This document shows positions 1-6,320 of a stretch of 11,929 nt of DNA, piece by piece. Source of the stretch: an uncultured Kiritimatiellota bacterium (lineage in GTDB: Bacteria; Verrucomicrobiota; Kiritimatiellia; RFP12; UBA1067). Where the stretch lies: NCBI GenBank assembly GCA_934667295.1, contig CAKULR010000033.1:1-11929 (forward strand). The letters are read 5' to 3'. The notes beneath the pieces were generated by a model. It ran no database searches. It worked only from the letters and a program-made list of their open reading frames with translations, and was not told the origin of the DNA. Each line of letters begins with the position of its first letter. Position 1 is the first letter of the stretch. The position numbers were made by a program, and so were the translations under genes.

Positions 1-858
1 GAACCGGACGACGGACTTCCTGTACGGGTCGTCCTCGTCGTCGCCGGGCTTGATCTCCCCGCCGAGGACCTTCGCCTGGCACATCTCGTCCGTCGCGGAG
101 ACGACCTGCAGACGGGCGACCTCCTTCTCGGATTTCGTGACCTTGCCGGTCCGGCGGCTCTTCTTGCCCTTCCCCTGCTTCATGACACGCAGGACCTGGC
201 CGACCTGGACCGTCGGCTTGCCGATGTCCACGTTGACAAGGCCGCCCTCGACGTCGGCGATGTAGAACGGCGTCATCTCGATCAGCGCGGCGACGATGAG
301 GTCGCACGCCTTCTTGTTGGCGTCCTGAAGGACCTGTTCCTTGAGGTTCGACGCGACCGAGGCATTGCCGTAGCTCTGGGCGCTGATGTTCTTCGACTTC
401 AGCGTCTCGCCCTTCTGGTCGATGACGCGCAGGATGAGTTCGACCTTACCCTGCTCGTGGCTTGTCACGTTCCCCATGAGCGCGTTCTGGCTTTGCGCGG
501 AGGCGACGCCGTACATCGTGACGGACATCTTGACCATCCAGCCGGGCGTCTCGAAGTCGTCGATCTTCTTGGCGTTCGCCGCCAAAGCCAGCTGGTCGTT
601 CTTCTTGATGGCGTCCGCCATGTCCTTCATGTCCATGACGCGCCAAAGGCCCGTCTCGGTCAAGGCGTTGTTCAGGCGGTCGACCAGACTCTTGAAGTTG
701 GCGTTCGGCTGATCCGTCTTGTTCTCGATGTGTTCCGCGTCGATCGACACGAACGGGCGCGGATCGGGTCCGGCCTTTTCGTCTTCATCGTCATCGTCCG
801 CCCATGCCGGCGAAACGAACAGGGCAAGCGCGGAAAGGCAGTAGGCAAGTTTCTTCAT
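1..858 (-). CDS. Exported CsgG/FlgT-like protein, 3' end beyond left edge
   Basis: The frame starts at ATG 858-856 and stays open for 286 codons to the window edge, so the C-terminus is missing. An AAGGAG lies 8 nt before the start. Residues 1-20 form a Sec signal peptide (MKK, hydrophobic core, SPAWA then an acidic run DDDDEDE), giving a soluble periplasmic or surface protein with no lipobox. Residues about 36-200 look like the CsgG/LpoB-type fold: an 'ENKTDQ' strand, a helix ending 'ALTETGLWRVMD', a strand set around 'WMVKMSVTMYGVA', 'ILRVIDQKGE', then a long helix before 'LIVAALIEMTP'. After it comes a segment with 'GKPTVQVGQVLRVMKQ', resembling the small C-terminal domain of FlgT-like proteins and echoed in the neighbouring gene. 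It is the third gene of the CsgG-like operon, 20 nt after the preceding stop. The family call rests on fold-like patterns; the function is unknown, with envelope assembly or secretion the likely area. Confidence 0.7.
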   Translation of the reverse strand, partial: MKKLAYCLSALALFVSPAWADDDDEDEKAGPDPRPFVSIDAEHIENKTDQPNANFKSLVDRLNNALTETGLWRVMDMKDMADAIKKNDQLALAANAKKIDDFETPGWMVKMSVTMYGVASAQSQNALMGNVTSHEQGKVELILRVIDQKGETLKSKNISAQSYGNASVASNLKEQVLQDANKKACDLIVAALIEMTPFYIADVEGGLVNVDIGKPTVQVGQVLRVMKQGKGKKSRRTGKVTKSEKEVARLQVVSATDEMCQAKVLGGEIKPGDDEDDPYRKSVVRF

Positions 859-878
859 TGCATGTTCTCCTTGTCTTG

Positions 879-1889
879 TTACTTCTTGGACGGAACGATC
901 CGCGCCGACGTCCAGCGGAAGACGGAACGGTTCTGCTCGTCGAAGTCCTCAACGAGGACCCATGCGCCGTCCTCCTCGACGGGCGCGCCCTTCGCGCCGA
1001 CAACGCCGCTTCCGACGACCCTGCGCGCAACCTCGTCCTCTCCCGACGCGCCCTTGCGCACCTTGTTGCGGTAGAACTCAACGCGCTGGCCGGCCTGCAC
1101 GCCGAACTTCGAGCCGACGCTCAGACGGGCGAACTGTCCGCCCTGGCACGTGTCCGTGACGAAGATCGGCGGCCCGAACTTCTGGACGTAGCCGTCCATC
1201 GCGTTGTTCGCGGCAATCTTGACCGCCTCCAGGAGGAAGGTCTTGTCCAGCGGCGAGGCGGCATCGACCATCTTGTTGTAGACCCCCTCGCCGACAAACG
1301 AGAAGATGGGCGTCGTGCCGTCCGGCTTGAACAGGCGTACCTCGACCTTGGCCACGCCGTCCCAGAATTTCTGGTTGGCGACCAGACTTCCGGCACCTCC
1401 GCCCAACGCCTGTCCGGCCAATCCCGTCGCGAGACTCCCGACGGCATTCTCCTTCAATTCCAGGCTCGTGACGTTGTAGGTGAGGCGATAGTTCGGCGCC
1501 TGCACGGCCGCGTCGCCGACGGCCACCATCGCCTGGGCCTCCTCGACGAGCTTGAAGTCCTTGATGGTGCCGACCTTCTCGCGCAGCTGCCCCTTGAACG
1601 CGAGCGCGACTTCCTTTCGGACGGCGGGATCGTTGCAGAGCGGATGTCCGCCAAACGACTTGGGTCCGAGGAAGATGCCCATCTCGGGCGCCTCCACGAT
1701 GACGACGGGGCGCGCAGGCGCCTTCATGCGCGCGGCATACGCCTTCTGCGCCTGGGAAGCATAGGCCTGGTTGGACTCGTCGACGACCTCGTCGGCGTCG
1801 AGCGAGCGCCCGTTGTAGGACACGCATCCCGCCAGGAGAACCCCCGCACAGGCGGCGGCAAACAGATTCCGATTCATTTTTCGATTCAT
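879..1889 (-). CDS. Putative outer-membrane lipoprotein, CsgG/FlgT-like
   Basis: 336 residues, stop TAA. Three in-frame ATGs lie close together (1895, 1889, 1877). I chose 1889 because the AAGGA at 1901-1897 is 7 nt away, whereas it nearly touches the ATG at 1895. The N-terminus is a lipoprotein signal: basic MNRKMNR, hydrophobic core, lipobox LLAGC with the lipidated cysteine at residue 22. A CsgG-like core follows, with a helix containing 'REKVGTIKDFKLVEEAQ', a strand 'YRLTYNVTSLELK', a glycine-rich stretch 'GLAGQALGGGAGSL', then 'VAKVEVRLFKPDGTTPIF'. The C-terminal piece 'FARLSVGSKFGVQAGQRVEF' parallels the end of the next gene, so the two look like distant paralogues. It starts 10 nt after the previous stop, implying one transcript. 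Lipid anchoring suggests it is the membrane-attached member of the set. No specific substrate can be inferred. Confidence 0.7.
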   Translation of the reverse strand: MNRKMNRNLFAAACAGVLLAGCVSYNGRSLDADEVVDESNQAYASQAQKAYAARMKAPARPVVIVEAPEMGIFLGPKSFGGHPLCNDPAVRKEVALAFKGQLREKVGTIKDFKLVEEAQAMVAVGDAAVQAPNYRLTYNVTSLELKENAVGSLATGLAGQALGGGAGSLVANQKFWDGVAKVEVRLFKPDGTTPIFSFVGEGVYNKMVDAASPLDKTFLLEAVKIAANNAMDGYVQKFGPPIFVTDTCQGGQFARLSVGSKFGVQAGQRVEFYRNKVRKGASGEDEVARRVVGSGVVGAKGAPVEEDGAWVLVEDFDEQNRSVFRWTSARIVPSKK

Positions 1890-1899
1890 TTTCATTTCC

Positions 1900-2955
1900 T
1901 TATTCTTCTTCGGCTGTTTCCTTCTTCTCCGCGACCTTCTTCATCTTGATCTTGATCTGCCCGGACTTGCGGATGTCGAAGCGGATGGATCCGCTCTGCT
2001 TGTAGCCGTCCAGATCGACGGTGATCGTATGCTTGCCCTTCATGATCGAGATCTCGTCGCCGATCTCGTGCGAAACGCCGTCGATCTCCAGCGTCGCCGA
2101 ATCCGCGTCGAACTCCTTGTCCTTCTTCGCGGGGATGACCTTGAACTTCGCCTTGGCGACGAAGTAGGCGTTGATGCGCCGGGCCGCTTCCTGCAGGGCC
2201 TCGTCGATGGCGTCGATGACGAGCGACTTCTCGTCCACGCCGCCCATGCTCGTCTCGCGCTCGGACTTCTCCTTCTTGACATTGCCGGACGTGATGATCT
2301 TCCCGCTCAGGGCCTGGACTTCAAACGTCAACCCGATCTTGACGGTCGTGCGCTTCATTTCCGATCCGGCGACCATGCCCTGCATGACCTTGGTCTGCGG
2401 GTCGTCGAAGATGAGCTTGATGAAATACGGCGCGACCATCAGGTCGTCATCGCCCTTCTTCCCGGAAATGAGCGCCGCCTCGTCCGCCTCGCCGCTCGCG
2501 TCCATGTTGTGGAAGAACTCGATGCAGTCGGGGTCGAAGCATTCGCCGGCCGCGCCCGCGAACTTGTCCACCGCCATCAGGATCTGCCGCCCGAACGCGG
2601 TGCCTTCGAGCTTCGCCTTCATCCCCTTGAAGTGCGACATCGCATCCTGGTACTGCTTCAGGGCGATTGCCGCCTGAAGACGGTTGTTCTCGTAGCGCGT
2701 CCGTCGATTCGCGCGGTCCATCTTCAACGCCTCTTCCGGCGACGCGCTCTGGATGTCCGACTCGCTGAACGGCATGGCCTTCGCCGAGACCGGGATCTGC
2801 GGCGGATTCCACTTCTGGACGCGCGTGCTCGGCGTTTCGACCGAGGAAATCTTCAACACGACCTTCTGCACGCCTTCGGGGGCCGTTTCATCCTCCGCAC
2901 AGGCACCGCAGACCACACAGGCGGCAACAAGGGCCGCAACCGTCAACTTCTTCAT
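1900..2955 (-). CDS. Exported protein with CsgG-like core and C-terminal PEGA-like domain
   Basis: 351 residues, stop TAA. The frame is open further upstream to 3141, but ATG 2955-2953 is the start: it has GGAG 7 nt upstream and opens directly into a signal peptide (MKKLTVAALV...). Cleavage is probably at CGACA-EDE (AxA type). The nearby cysteines do not form a good lipobox, so lipidation is uncertain. The middle region contains 'RTTVKIGLTFEVQALSGKII' and a helix 'IDAIDEALQEAARRINAYF', in the style of the end of a CsgG domain. Residues about 287-338 read as a PEGA-like beta domain ('ATLEIDGV', 'MKGKHTITVDLDGY', 'GSIRFDI'), followed by a charged Lys/Glu tail. PEGA domains are known in surface-layer and envelope proteins. 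This is the first gene of the three-gene operon, behind a long structured leader. Exact function is unrecognised. Confidence 0.65.
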   Translation of the reverse strand: MKKLTVAALVAACVVCGACAEDETAPEGVQKVVLKISSVETPSTRVQKWNPPQIPVSAKAMPFSESDIQSASPEEALKMDRANRRTRYENNRLQAAIALKQYQDAMSHFKGMKAKLEGTAFGRQILMAVDKFAGAAGECFDPDCIEFFHNMDASGEADEAALISGKKGDDDLMVAPYFIKLIFDDPQTKVMQGMVAGSEMKRTTVKIGLTFEVQALSGKIITSGNVKKEKSERETSMGGVDEKSLVIDAIDEALQEAARRINAYFVAKAKFKVIPAKKDKEFDADSATLEIDGVSHEIGDEISIMKGKHTITVDLDGYKQSGSIRFDIRKSGQIKIKMKKVAEKKETAEEE

Positions 2956-3040
2956 CTGGCTTCTCCATGCCCTTGGTTGTCGTTGCACGGTCTGTCGAAC
3001 GGGCCATTCTCCTTTCCGTGTCGCGCCCGCTCGGCAATCC

Positions 3041-3071
3041 AACACGAAAAAGGAAGCCCCCTTCTCGTGTT
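3041..3071 (-). promoter_or_regulatory. 13-bp leader hairpin that pairs fully only as minus-strand RNA
   Basis: As minus-strand RNA, 3071-3059 pairs with 3053-3041 over 13 bp, including two G-U wobbles, around a 5-nt loop. On the plus strand the wobbles become A-C mismatches, which argues the minus strand is the functional one. The 3' arm contains U5, but only a 4-bp GAAG/CTTC stem directly precedes it, so a terminator here would be weak. The 5' arm can instead pair with another copy of the 3' arm at 3103-3113. Confidence 0.45.
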
Positions 3072-3180
3072 TCGAAGGAGGCCCTGAGATTGCCTTGATA
3101 GAAACACGAAAAGAGGGGAAACGCATTGCGCTCCCCTGCATCGCGTCGTCTATCAGTGAAATTTCTCAGGTTTCCTTCGA
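3072..3180 (-). promoter_or_regulatory. Long nested rod-like stem in the leader
   Basis: Four perfect stems nest in order: 3072-3079 with 3173-3180 (8 bp, TCGAAGGA/TCCTTCGA), 3083-3089 with 3164-3170 (7 bp), 3096-3102 with 3149-3155 (7 bp) and 3114-3119 with 3132-3137 (6 bp). A CGC/GCG closure lies inside. Internal loops separate them, giving a rod of about 109 nt. The shape loosely recalls 6S-type RNAs, but the length and the surrounding leader do not fit well, so I leave it as a novel candidate. Confidence 0.45.
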
Positions 3181-3336
3181 CGATCACTTTGCAGTTGCAA
3201 ATTGATTAAGGCATTCGGGCGTTGGAAAAGCGCGTCGGCTCACATACGTCGCTTGACGCGCAAGACGCTTCCCGAACTATGTCCGTTTCCGAACGACCGC
3301 ATGGTGGACACCACGCAATTCGACGGAAACGCATGA

Positions 3337-3365
3337 ATTATACAACAAGCGGGCGGTCGTATCAA
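3337..3365 (-). promoter_or_regulatory. Near-consensus sigma-70 promoter for the CsgG-like operon
   Basis: On the minus strand, TTGATA (3365-3360) and TATAAT (3342-3337) are separated by exactly 17 nt, one mismatch from the full consensus. Transcription would start near 3330, at the first stem of the structured leader. The -35 lies in the loop of the hairpin at 3347-3377. Confidence 0.7.
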
Positions 3366-3377
3366 GACCGCCCGCTT
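3347..3377 (-). terminator. 12-bp perfect inverted repeat, possible bidirectional terminator or operator
   Basis: AAGCGGGCGGTC and GACCGCCCGCTT (3347-3358, 3366-3377) form a perfect 12-bp stem with a 7-nt loop. On the minus side the stem is followed by a moderately U-rich run (TTGTTGT), on the plus side by ACTTTTC. It could end the hemL transcript coming from the right. Because the loop carries the -35 of the promoter at 3337-3365, it could equally act as an operator or cruciform site. I see no plus-strand gene that would need it. Confidence 0.5.
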
Positions 3378-3397
3378 ACTTTTCGGACAGTTCTGGT

Positions 3398-3427
3398 GGG
3401 ACGGACGCGACGGAGCGCGTCCCTCCC
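3398..3427. repeat. Palindromic unit A, REP-like
   Basis: GGGACGGACGCG and CGCGTCCCTCCC form a 12-bp stem with one mismatch around a 6-nt loop. The core GGACGCG-loop-CGCGTCC followed by CTCCC matches unit B at 3436-3459 in design and in most bases. It looks like one member of a dispersed palindromic repeat family, but only these two copies are visible here. Confidence 0.5.
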
Positions 3428-3435
3428 ATTATTTC

Positions 3436-3459
3436 GGCCGCGACAAGCGCGGCCCTCCC
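3436..3459. repeat. Palindromic unit B, REP-like, directly after hemL
   Basis: GGCCGCG and CGCGGCC form a 7-bp stem around ACAAG, followed by CTCCC as in unit A. It begins 3 bases past the hemL stop codon. Besides being a probable repeat, it could stabilise the 3' end of the hemL message or help terminate it, although no U-tract follows. Confidence 0.5.
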
Positions 3460-3462
3460 GCT

Positions 3463-4749
3463 TTAGGGATCTTCAATATTCCCGCAGACGGATTCGAAGG
3501 CGGAGAGGAAGGCATCCACGTCCCGCTCCGTGTGGGCGGCGGAAATGAAGTTGCACTCGAACTGCGAGGGGGCGATGTAGATGCCCCGTTTGAGGAGACC
3601 GTGGAAGATCTGCGCGTAGAGCGCCGTCGAACAGGCCTTCGCGTCCGCGAGGTCCTGCACGGGCGTGTCGGCGCAGAACGGCGTGAAGATGCCGTTGAAG
3701 CTCTGGCACGTGACGGCGAGGCCGTGTTCGGCGGCAATCGTCGAAACGCCCACCGCGAGCGCGCTGCCCAGTTCGGCCATGCGGGCGTAGGGCGCGTCGC
3801 GTTCAAGGACATCGAGGGTCTTCAGCCCGGCGGCGACGGCGACGGGGTTGCCGCTCAGCGTCCCCGCCTGGTAGACGGGTCCCGTCGGCGCGAGCTGCCG
3901 CATCCACTTCGCCTTCCCGCCCACCGCCGCGAGCGGGAACCCGCCGCCAATCACCTTGCCGAGCGTGATGAGGTCGGGCGTGATGCCGCCGTACAGGGCC
4001 GAATAGGACGAGAATCCAAAGCGGAAGCCGTTGATGACCTCGTCGCAGACGAGGAGCGCGCCGTGCTTCTTCGTGACCGCACGCAGGCCTTTCAGAAAAC
4101 CGTCCGCCGGCGGCACGAGGCCCCTGTTGCCCGCAACGGGCTCCACGATCACGGCGGCGATCTGGTCGCCCCGTTCAGCGAAGGCGGCCTCGACGGCCTT
4201 GAGGTCGTTGTAGGGGACGACGAGCGTATCGGCAACCGCGCCCGCCGTCACGCCGGCGGAGGACGACGCCCCCATCGTGAGGACGCCCGATCCGCTCTTC
4301 ACGAGCACCGTGTCGCTGTGGCCGTGGTAGCAGCCGTCGAACTTCAGGACGACGTTGCGCCCCGTCACGCCGCGCGCGAGGCGAAGGGCCGTCATCACGG
4401 CCTCGGTACCCGAGTTGACGGCCCGCACCATCTCCAGCCCCGGCACGAGCGACGCGAGCCGTTCGGCGAATTCGACCTCCTGCGGCGTCGCGATGCCGAA
4501 GGTGCTGCCGCGCGCGGCGGCGGCCTTCACGGCGGACACGACCTCGCGGTGGGCGTGGCCGAGGATCATCGCGCCCCAGCTGCAGCAGTAGTCCGTGAGC
4601 GTGCGCCCGTCGGCGGTGCGGATCTTCTGCCGACGTCCGCTCTCCACGAAGACGGGCGTGCCGCCCACGCCGTTGAACGCCCGCACGGGCGAGTTCACCC
4701 CGCCCGGAATGACCGTGCAGGCCCGCTTGAACAGAAGCGCGTGATCCAT
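3463..4749 (-). CDS. hemL: Glutamate-1-semialdehyde 2,1-aminomutase
   Basis: 428 residues, the usual family length, stop TAA. This PLP enzyme converts glutamate-1-semialdehyde to 5-aminolevulinate in the C5 route to tetrapyrroles; it is cytoplasmic. Family hallmarks are visible: the N-terminal 'IPGGVNSPVRAF', the PLP-phosphate motif 'NSGTEA' (113-117), 'DGCYHGHSD' (138-146), the ring-contacting Asp236 in 'VCDEVINGFR', and the Schiff-base lysine Lys265 in 'TLGKVIGGGFPLAAVGG'. The start ATG follows the upstream stop by 18 nt, with AGGA 8 nt before it, so it is probably co-transcribed with the prolyl isomerase gene. No other haem genes are in view. It is the last gene of the long run, and palindromes and a hairpin follow. 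Class III aminotransferases are related, but the motif set is specific to HemL. Confidence 0.95.
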   Translation of the reverse strand: MDHALLFKRACTVIPGGVNSPVRAFNGVGGTPVFVESGRRQKIRTADGRTLTDYCCSWGAMILGHAHREVVSAVKAAAARGSTFGIATPQEVEFAERLASLVPGLEMVRAVNSGTEAVMTALRLARGVTGRNVVLKFDGCYHGHSDTVLVKSGSGVLTMGASSSAGVTAGAVADTLVVPYNDLKAVEAAFAERGDQIAAVIVEPVAGNRGLVPPADGFLKGLRAVTKKHGALLVCDEVINGFRFGFSSYSALYGGITPDLITLGKVIGGGFPLAAVGGKAKWMRQLAPTGPVYQAGTLSGNPVAVAAGLKTLDVLERDAPYARMAELGSALAVGVSTIAAEHGLAVTCQSFNGIFTPFCADTPVQDLADAKACSTALYAQIFHGLLKRGIYIAPSQFECNFISAAHTERDVDAFLSAFESVCGNIEDP

Positions 4750-4767
4750 GCCGACCGTCCTATCCCG

Positions 4768-5670
4768 TTACTTGTATTCGATCCGGACCTTCTCGCGGAG
4801 CTCGGCGACGAAGGCGTCCATCGCGCGGCCGCGCGCCTCGTGGCGGAGGAGGTCGCGGATCTGGTCGGCGACGTCGACGAGCGTCTGCGGCCCGCCCGCG
4901 CGTTCGTCCGTCTTGAGGATGATGTGGTAGCCGAACTGGGTCTCGATGACGTCCGACACCTCGCCGCACTTCATCGCGAAGGCGGCCTTGTCGAACTCGG
5001 GCACCATCATGCCGGGACCGAACCAGCCGAGGGAGCCGCCCTGCGCGCCGCTCGGGCAGTCGGAGTTCTCCTTCGCCTCCTGGCAGAACGCCTGGCCGAT
5101 CTCACCGGGCTCGCCGGCGGAGAGGATGCGCGCGCGGATCGCCTTGATCCTGTCCAGCGCCTCCACCTTGTCCGCCTCGTCAAGGCCCTCGGTCTTCACG
5201 AGAATGTGCTGGGCGAGCACCTGCGGCTGGGAAACGAAGTCGTCCTTGTGGGCGGCGTAGTAGTCGGCGATCTCCTGCTCGGTCGGCTCGGCAACGCCGC
5301 TGCAGGCCTGCTGCACGAGCGCGTCCACGCGGCACCCCTTCACAATCTCGCGGCGAAGGTCGTCCTCGGACATCTTCTGCTGGGCGAGGACGCGCACGAA
5401 GTTATCGCGCCCGCCCACCTGGGCGACGATCTCGGCGATCTTCGCGTCGACGGCCTTCTCGTCCACCGGCTTGTCCAGCTGCAGCGCGCGCGCGAGGAGC
5501 AGCTTCGCGCCGATCGCCTGCTCCTGGGCCTTCTCGACGAGCTTCGGGAGGTTCGCCTTGATCTCGTCGGGACGCATCCCGTGCTCGGAATAGAACTTCA
5601 CGAGACGGTCCAGCTCGAACTGCACCGCCTCCTTGGAAATGGGTTCGCCGTTGACGTAGGCCTGCTTCAT
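4768..5670 (-). CDS. Parvulin-type peptidyl-prolyl cis-trans isomerase, no signal peptide
   Basis: 300 residues, stop TAA, start ATG with AAGGAG about 11 nt upstream. Residues about 1-125 form a helical SurA_N-like chaperone segment. Residues about 152-255 are the rotamase domain: 'AQHILVKT' with His155, 'ENSDCPSGAQGGSLGWFGPGMM' with Cys205, and 'TQFGYHIILKTDE' with His249. The C-terminal helices are short. Parvulins of this build usually carry a Sec signal or lipobox because they fold exported proteins. Here the protein starts 'MKQAYVNGEPIS' with no hydrophobic stretch, so as read it is cytoplasmic. It lies between ruvA (53 nt gap) and hemL (18 nt gap). Family assignment is firm; client proteins are unknown. 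Confidence 0.88.
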   Translation of the reverse strand: MKQAYVNGEPISKEAVQFELDRLVKFYSEHGMRPDEIKANLPKLVEKAQEQAIGAKLLLARALQLDKPVDEKAVDAKIAEIVAQVGGRDNFVRVLAQQKMSEDDLRREIVKGCRVDALVQQACSGVAEPTEQEIADYYAAHKDDFVSQPQVLAQHILVKTEGLDEADKVEALDRIKAIRARILSAGEPGEIGQAFCQEAKENSDCPSGAQGGSLGWFGPGMMVPEFDKAAFAMKCGEVSDVIETQFGYHIILKTDERAGGPQTLVDVADQIRDLLRHEARGRAMDAFVAELREKVRIEYK

Positions 5671-5723
5671 CTTGATTTCTTCTCCTTTGTTTTCAAAATG
5701 TCCTGTCTTCCGTCTCCGCCGCC

Positions 5724-6320
5724 TCAGACCGGGGCGAGCGCCCTCTTGAGAATCGTCTCGACGTCGGCGAGTCCGGGTTCCCCGTCGAGGACCTGCTGGA
5801 CCTTCGCGCGGGCGATGTCCTCGCTGAAGCCGAGCGCGGTGAGCGCGAGCATCGCGTCGCGCAGCACGGCGCCCTGTTCCCGCGAGGTTTCGGCCGTCGC
5901 GTTCGCAAGCGCCTCGATGGGATTGATCTTGTCCTTCAGCTCCACGACGATGCGGGCGGCCGTCTTCTTGCCGATGCCCTTCACGGCGGCAAGGCGCTTC
6001 GCGTCACCCTGCGAGACGGCGAGCTGGAGGTCGCCGACGGTGAGGCCGGAGAGGACCGCGAGCGCGAGCTTGGGTCCGACGCCGGAGACGGTCGTCACGA
6101 GCCGGAACATGTCCCGCTCCGGCTTCGTCGCGAAGCCGAAGAGCAGCTGCGCGTCCTCGCGCACCTCGTGGTGCGTGTAGAGCATCACCTCGGCGCCCTC
6201 GGCGGGAAGCCGGTCGAAGGTGGAAAGCGGGATCGCCGCCTCGTAGCCGACACCGTGGCACTCCACGACGACCCGTGTGATCTCCTTCTCGGCGAGCACG
6301 CCCCTCAGGTACGCGATCAT
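5724..6320 (-). CDS. ruvA: Holliday junction branch migration complex subunit RuvA
   Basis: 198 residues, typical of RuvA, stop TGA. It binds the four-way junction as a tetramer and recruits the RuvB motor. Domain I is an OB-fold (1-63, 'MIAYLRGVLAEKE', 'VVECHGVGYEA', 'YTHHEVREDAQLLFGF'). Domain II has two helix-hairpin-helix motifs ('VSGVGPKLALAVLSG' at 78-92 and 'VKGIGKKTAARIVVELKDK' at 113-131). Domain III is the C-terminal RuvB-contacting helix set ('AMLALTALGFSEDIARAKV'). The ATG overlaps the TGA of the preceding phosphoesterase gene as ATGA, which with the weak ribosome site suggests translational coupling. ruvB and ruvC are not in the window. Confidence 0.95.
   Translation of the reverse strand: MIAYLRGVLAEKEITRVVVECHGVGYEAAIPLSTFDRLPAEGAEVMLYTHHEVREDAQLLFGFATKPERDMFRLVTTVSGVGPKLALAVLSGLTVGDLQLAVSQGDAKRLAAVKGIGKKTAARIVVELKDKINPIEALANATAETSREQGAVLRDAMLALTALGFSEDIARAKVQQVLDGEPGLADVETILKRALAPV

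Larger units (their letters stand above)
2956..3331 (-). ncRNA. Candidate structured 5' leader RNA of the CsgG-like operon
   Basis: About 375 nt lie between the predicted transcription start (near 3330) and the first start codon, with no convincing ORF. Read on the minus strand it holds successive foldable elements. (a) CGTTTCC/GGAAACG arms (3331-3325 with 3290-3284) sit right at the predicted 5' end and enclose GAA/TTC and TGGT/ACCA pairs. (b) GCGCGTC/GACGCGC arms lie at 3230-3236 and 3255-3261. (c) A 14-bp palindrome lies at 3188-3201. (d) A nested rod spans 3072-3180. (e) A 13-bp hairpin spans 3041-3071. I see none of the conserved motifs of tmRNA, RNase P RNA or SRP RNA. It could be a cis-regulatory leader or a separate small RNA with read-through. 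The pairings are seen in the sequence; the regulatory role is inference. Confidence 0.45.

Noticed and set aside
804..1949. Plus-strand frames over the CsgG-like genes (also 2029-3087 and 10434-11588)
   Set aside because: All are antisense to genes with signal peptides, Shine-Dalgarno sites and family motifs; no independent support.
2956..3141. Upstream extension of the PEGA-containing protein to 3141
   Set aside because: The added residues do not look like protein, the region forms RNA stems, and the internal ATG 2955 has a good ribosome site followed at once by a signal peptide.
3072..3180. Integron attC site
   Set aside because: The nested stem is long enough, but the expected core-site pair (RYYYAAC / GTTRRRY) is absent at its ends and there are no gene cassettes nearby.
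2956..3331. Leader as tmRNA, RNase P RNA or SRP RNA
   Set aside because: None of the conserved motifs of these RNAs (such as the tmRNA T-arm/CCA end or the RNase P core blocks) can be found on either strand.
3532..6180. 882-codon open frame on the plus strand
   Set aside because: It lies wholly antisense to hemL, the parvulin gene and ruvA, which have clear family motifs. The translation is low-complexity Arg/Leu/Glu-rich, as expected from the reverse of GC-rich codons.
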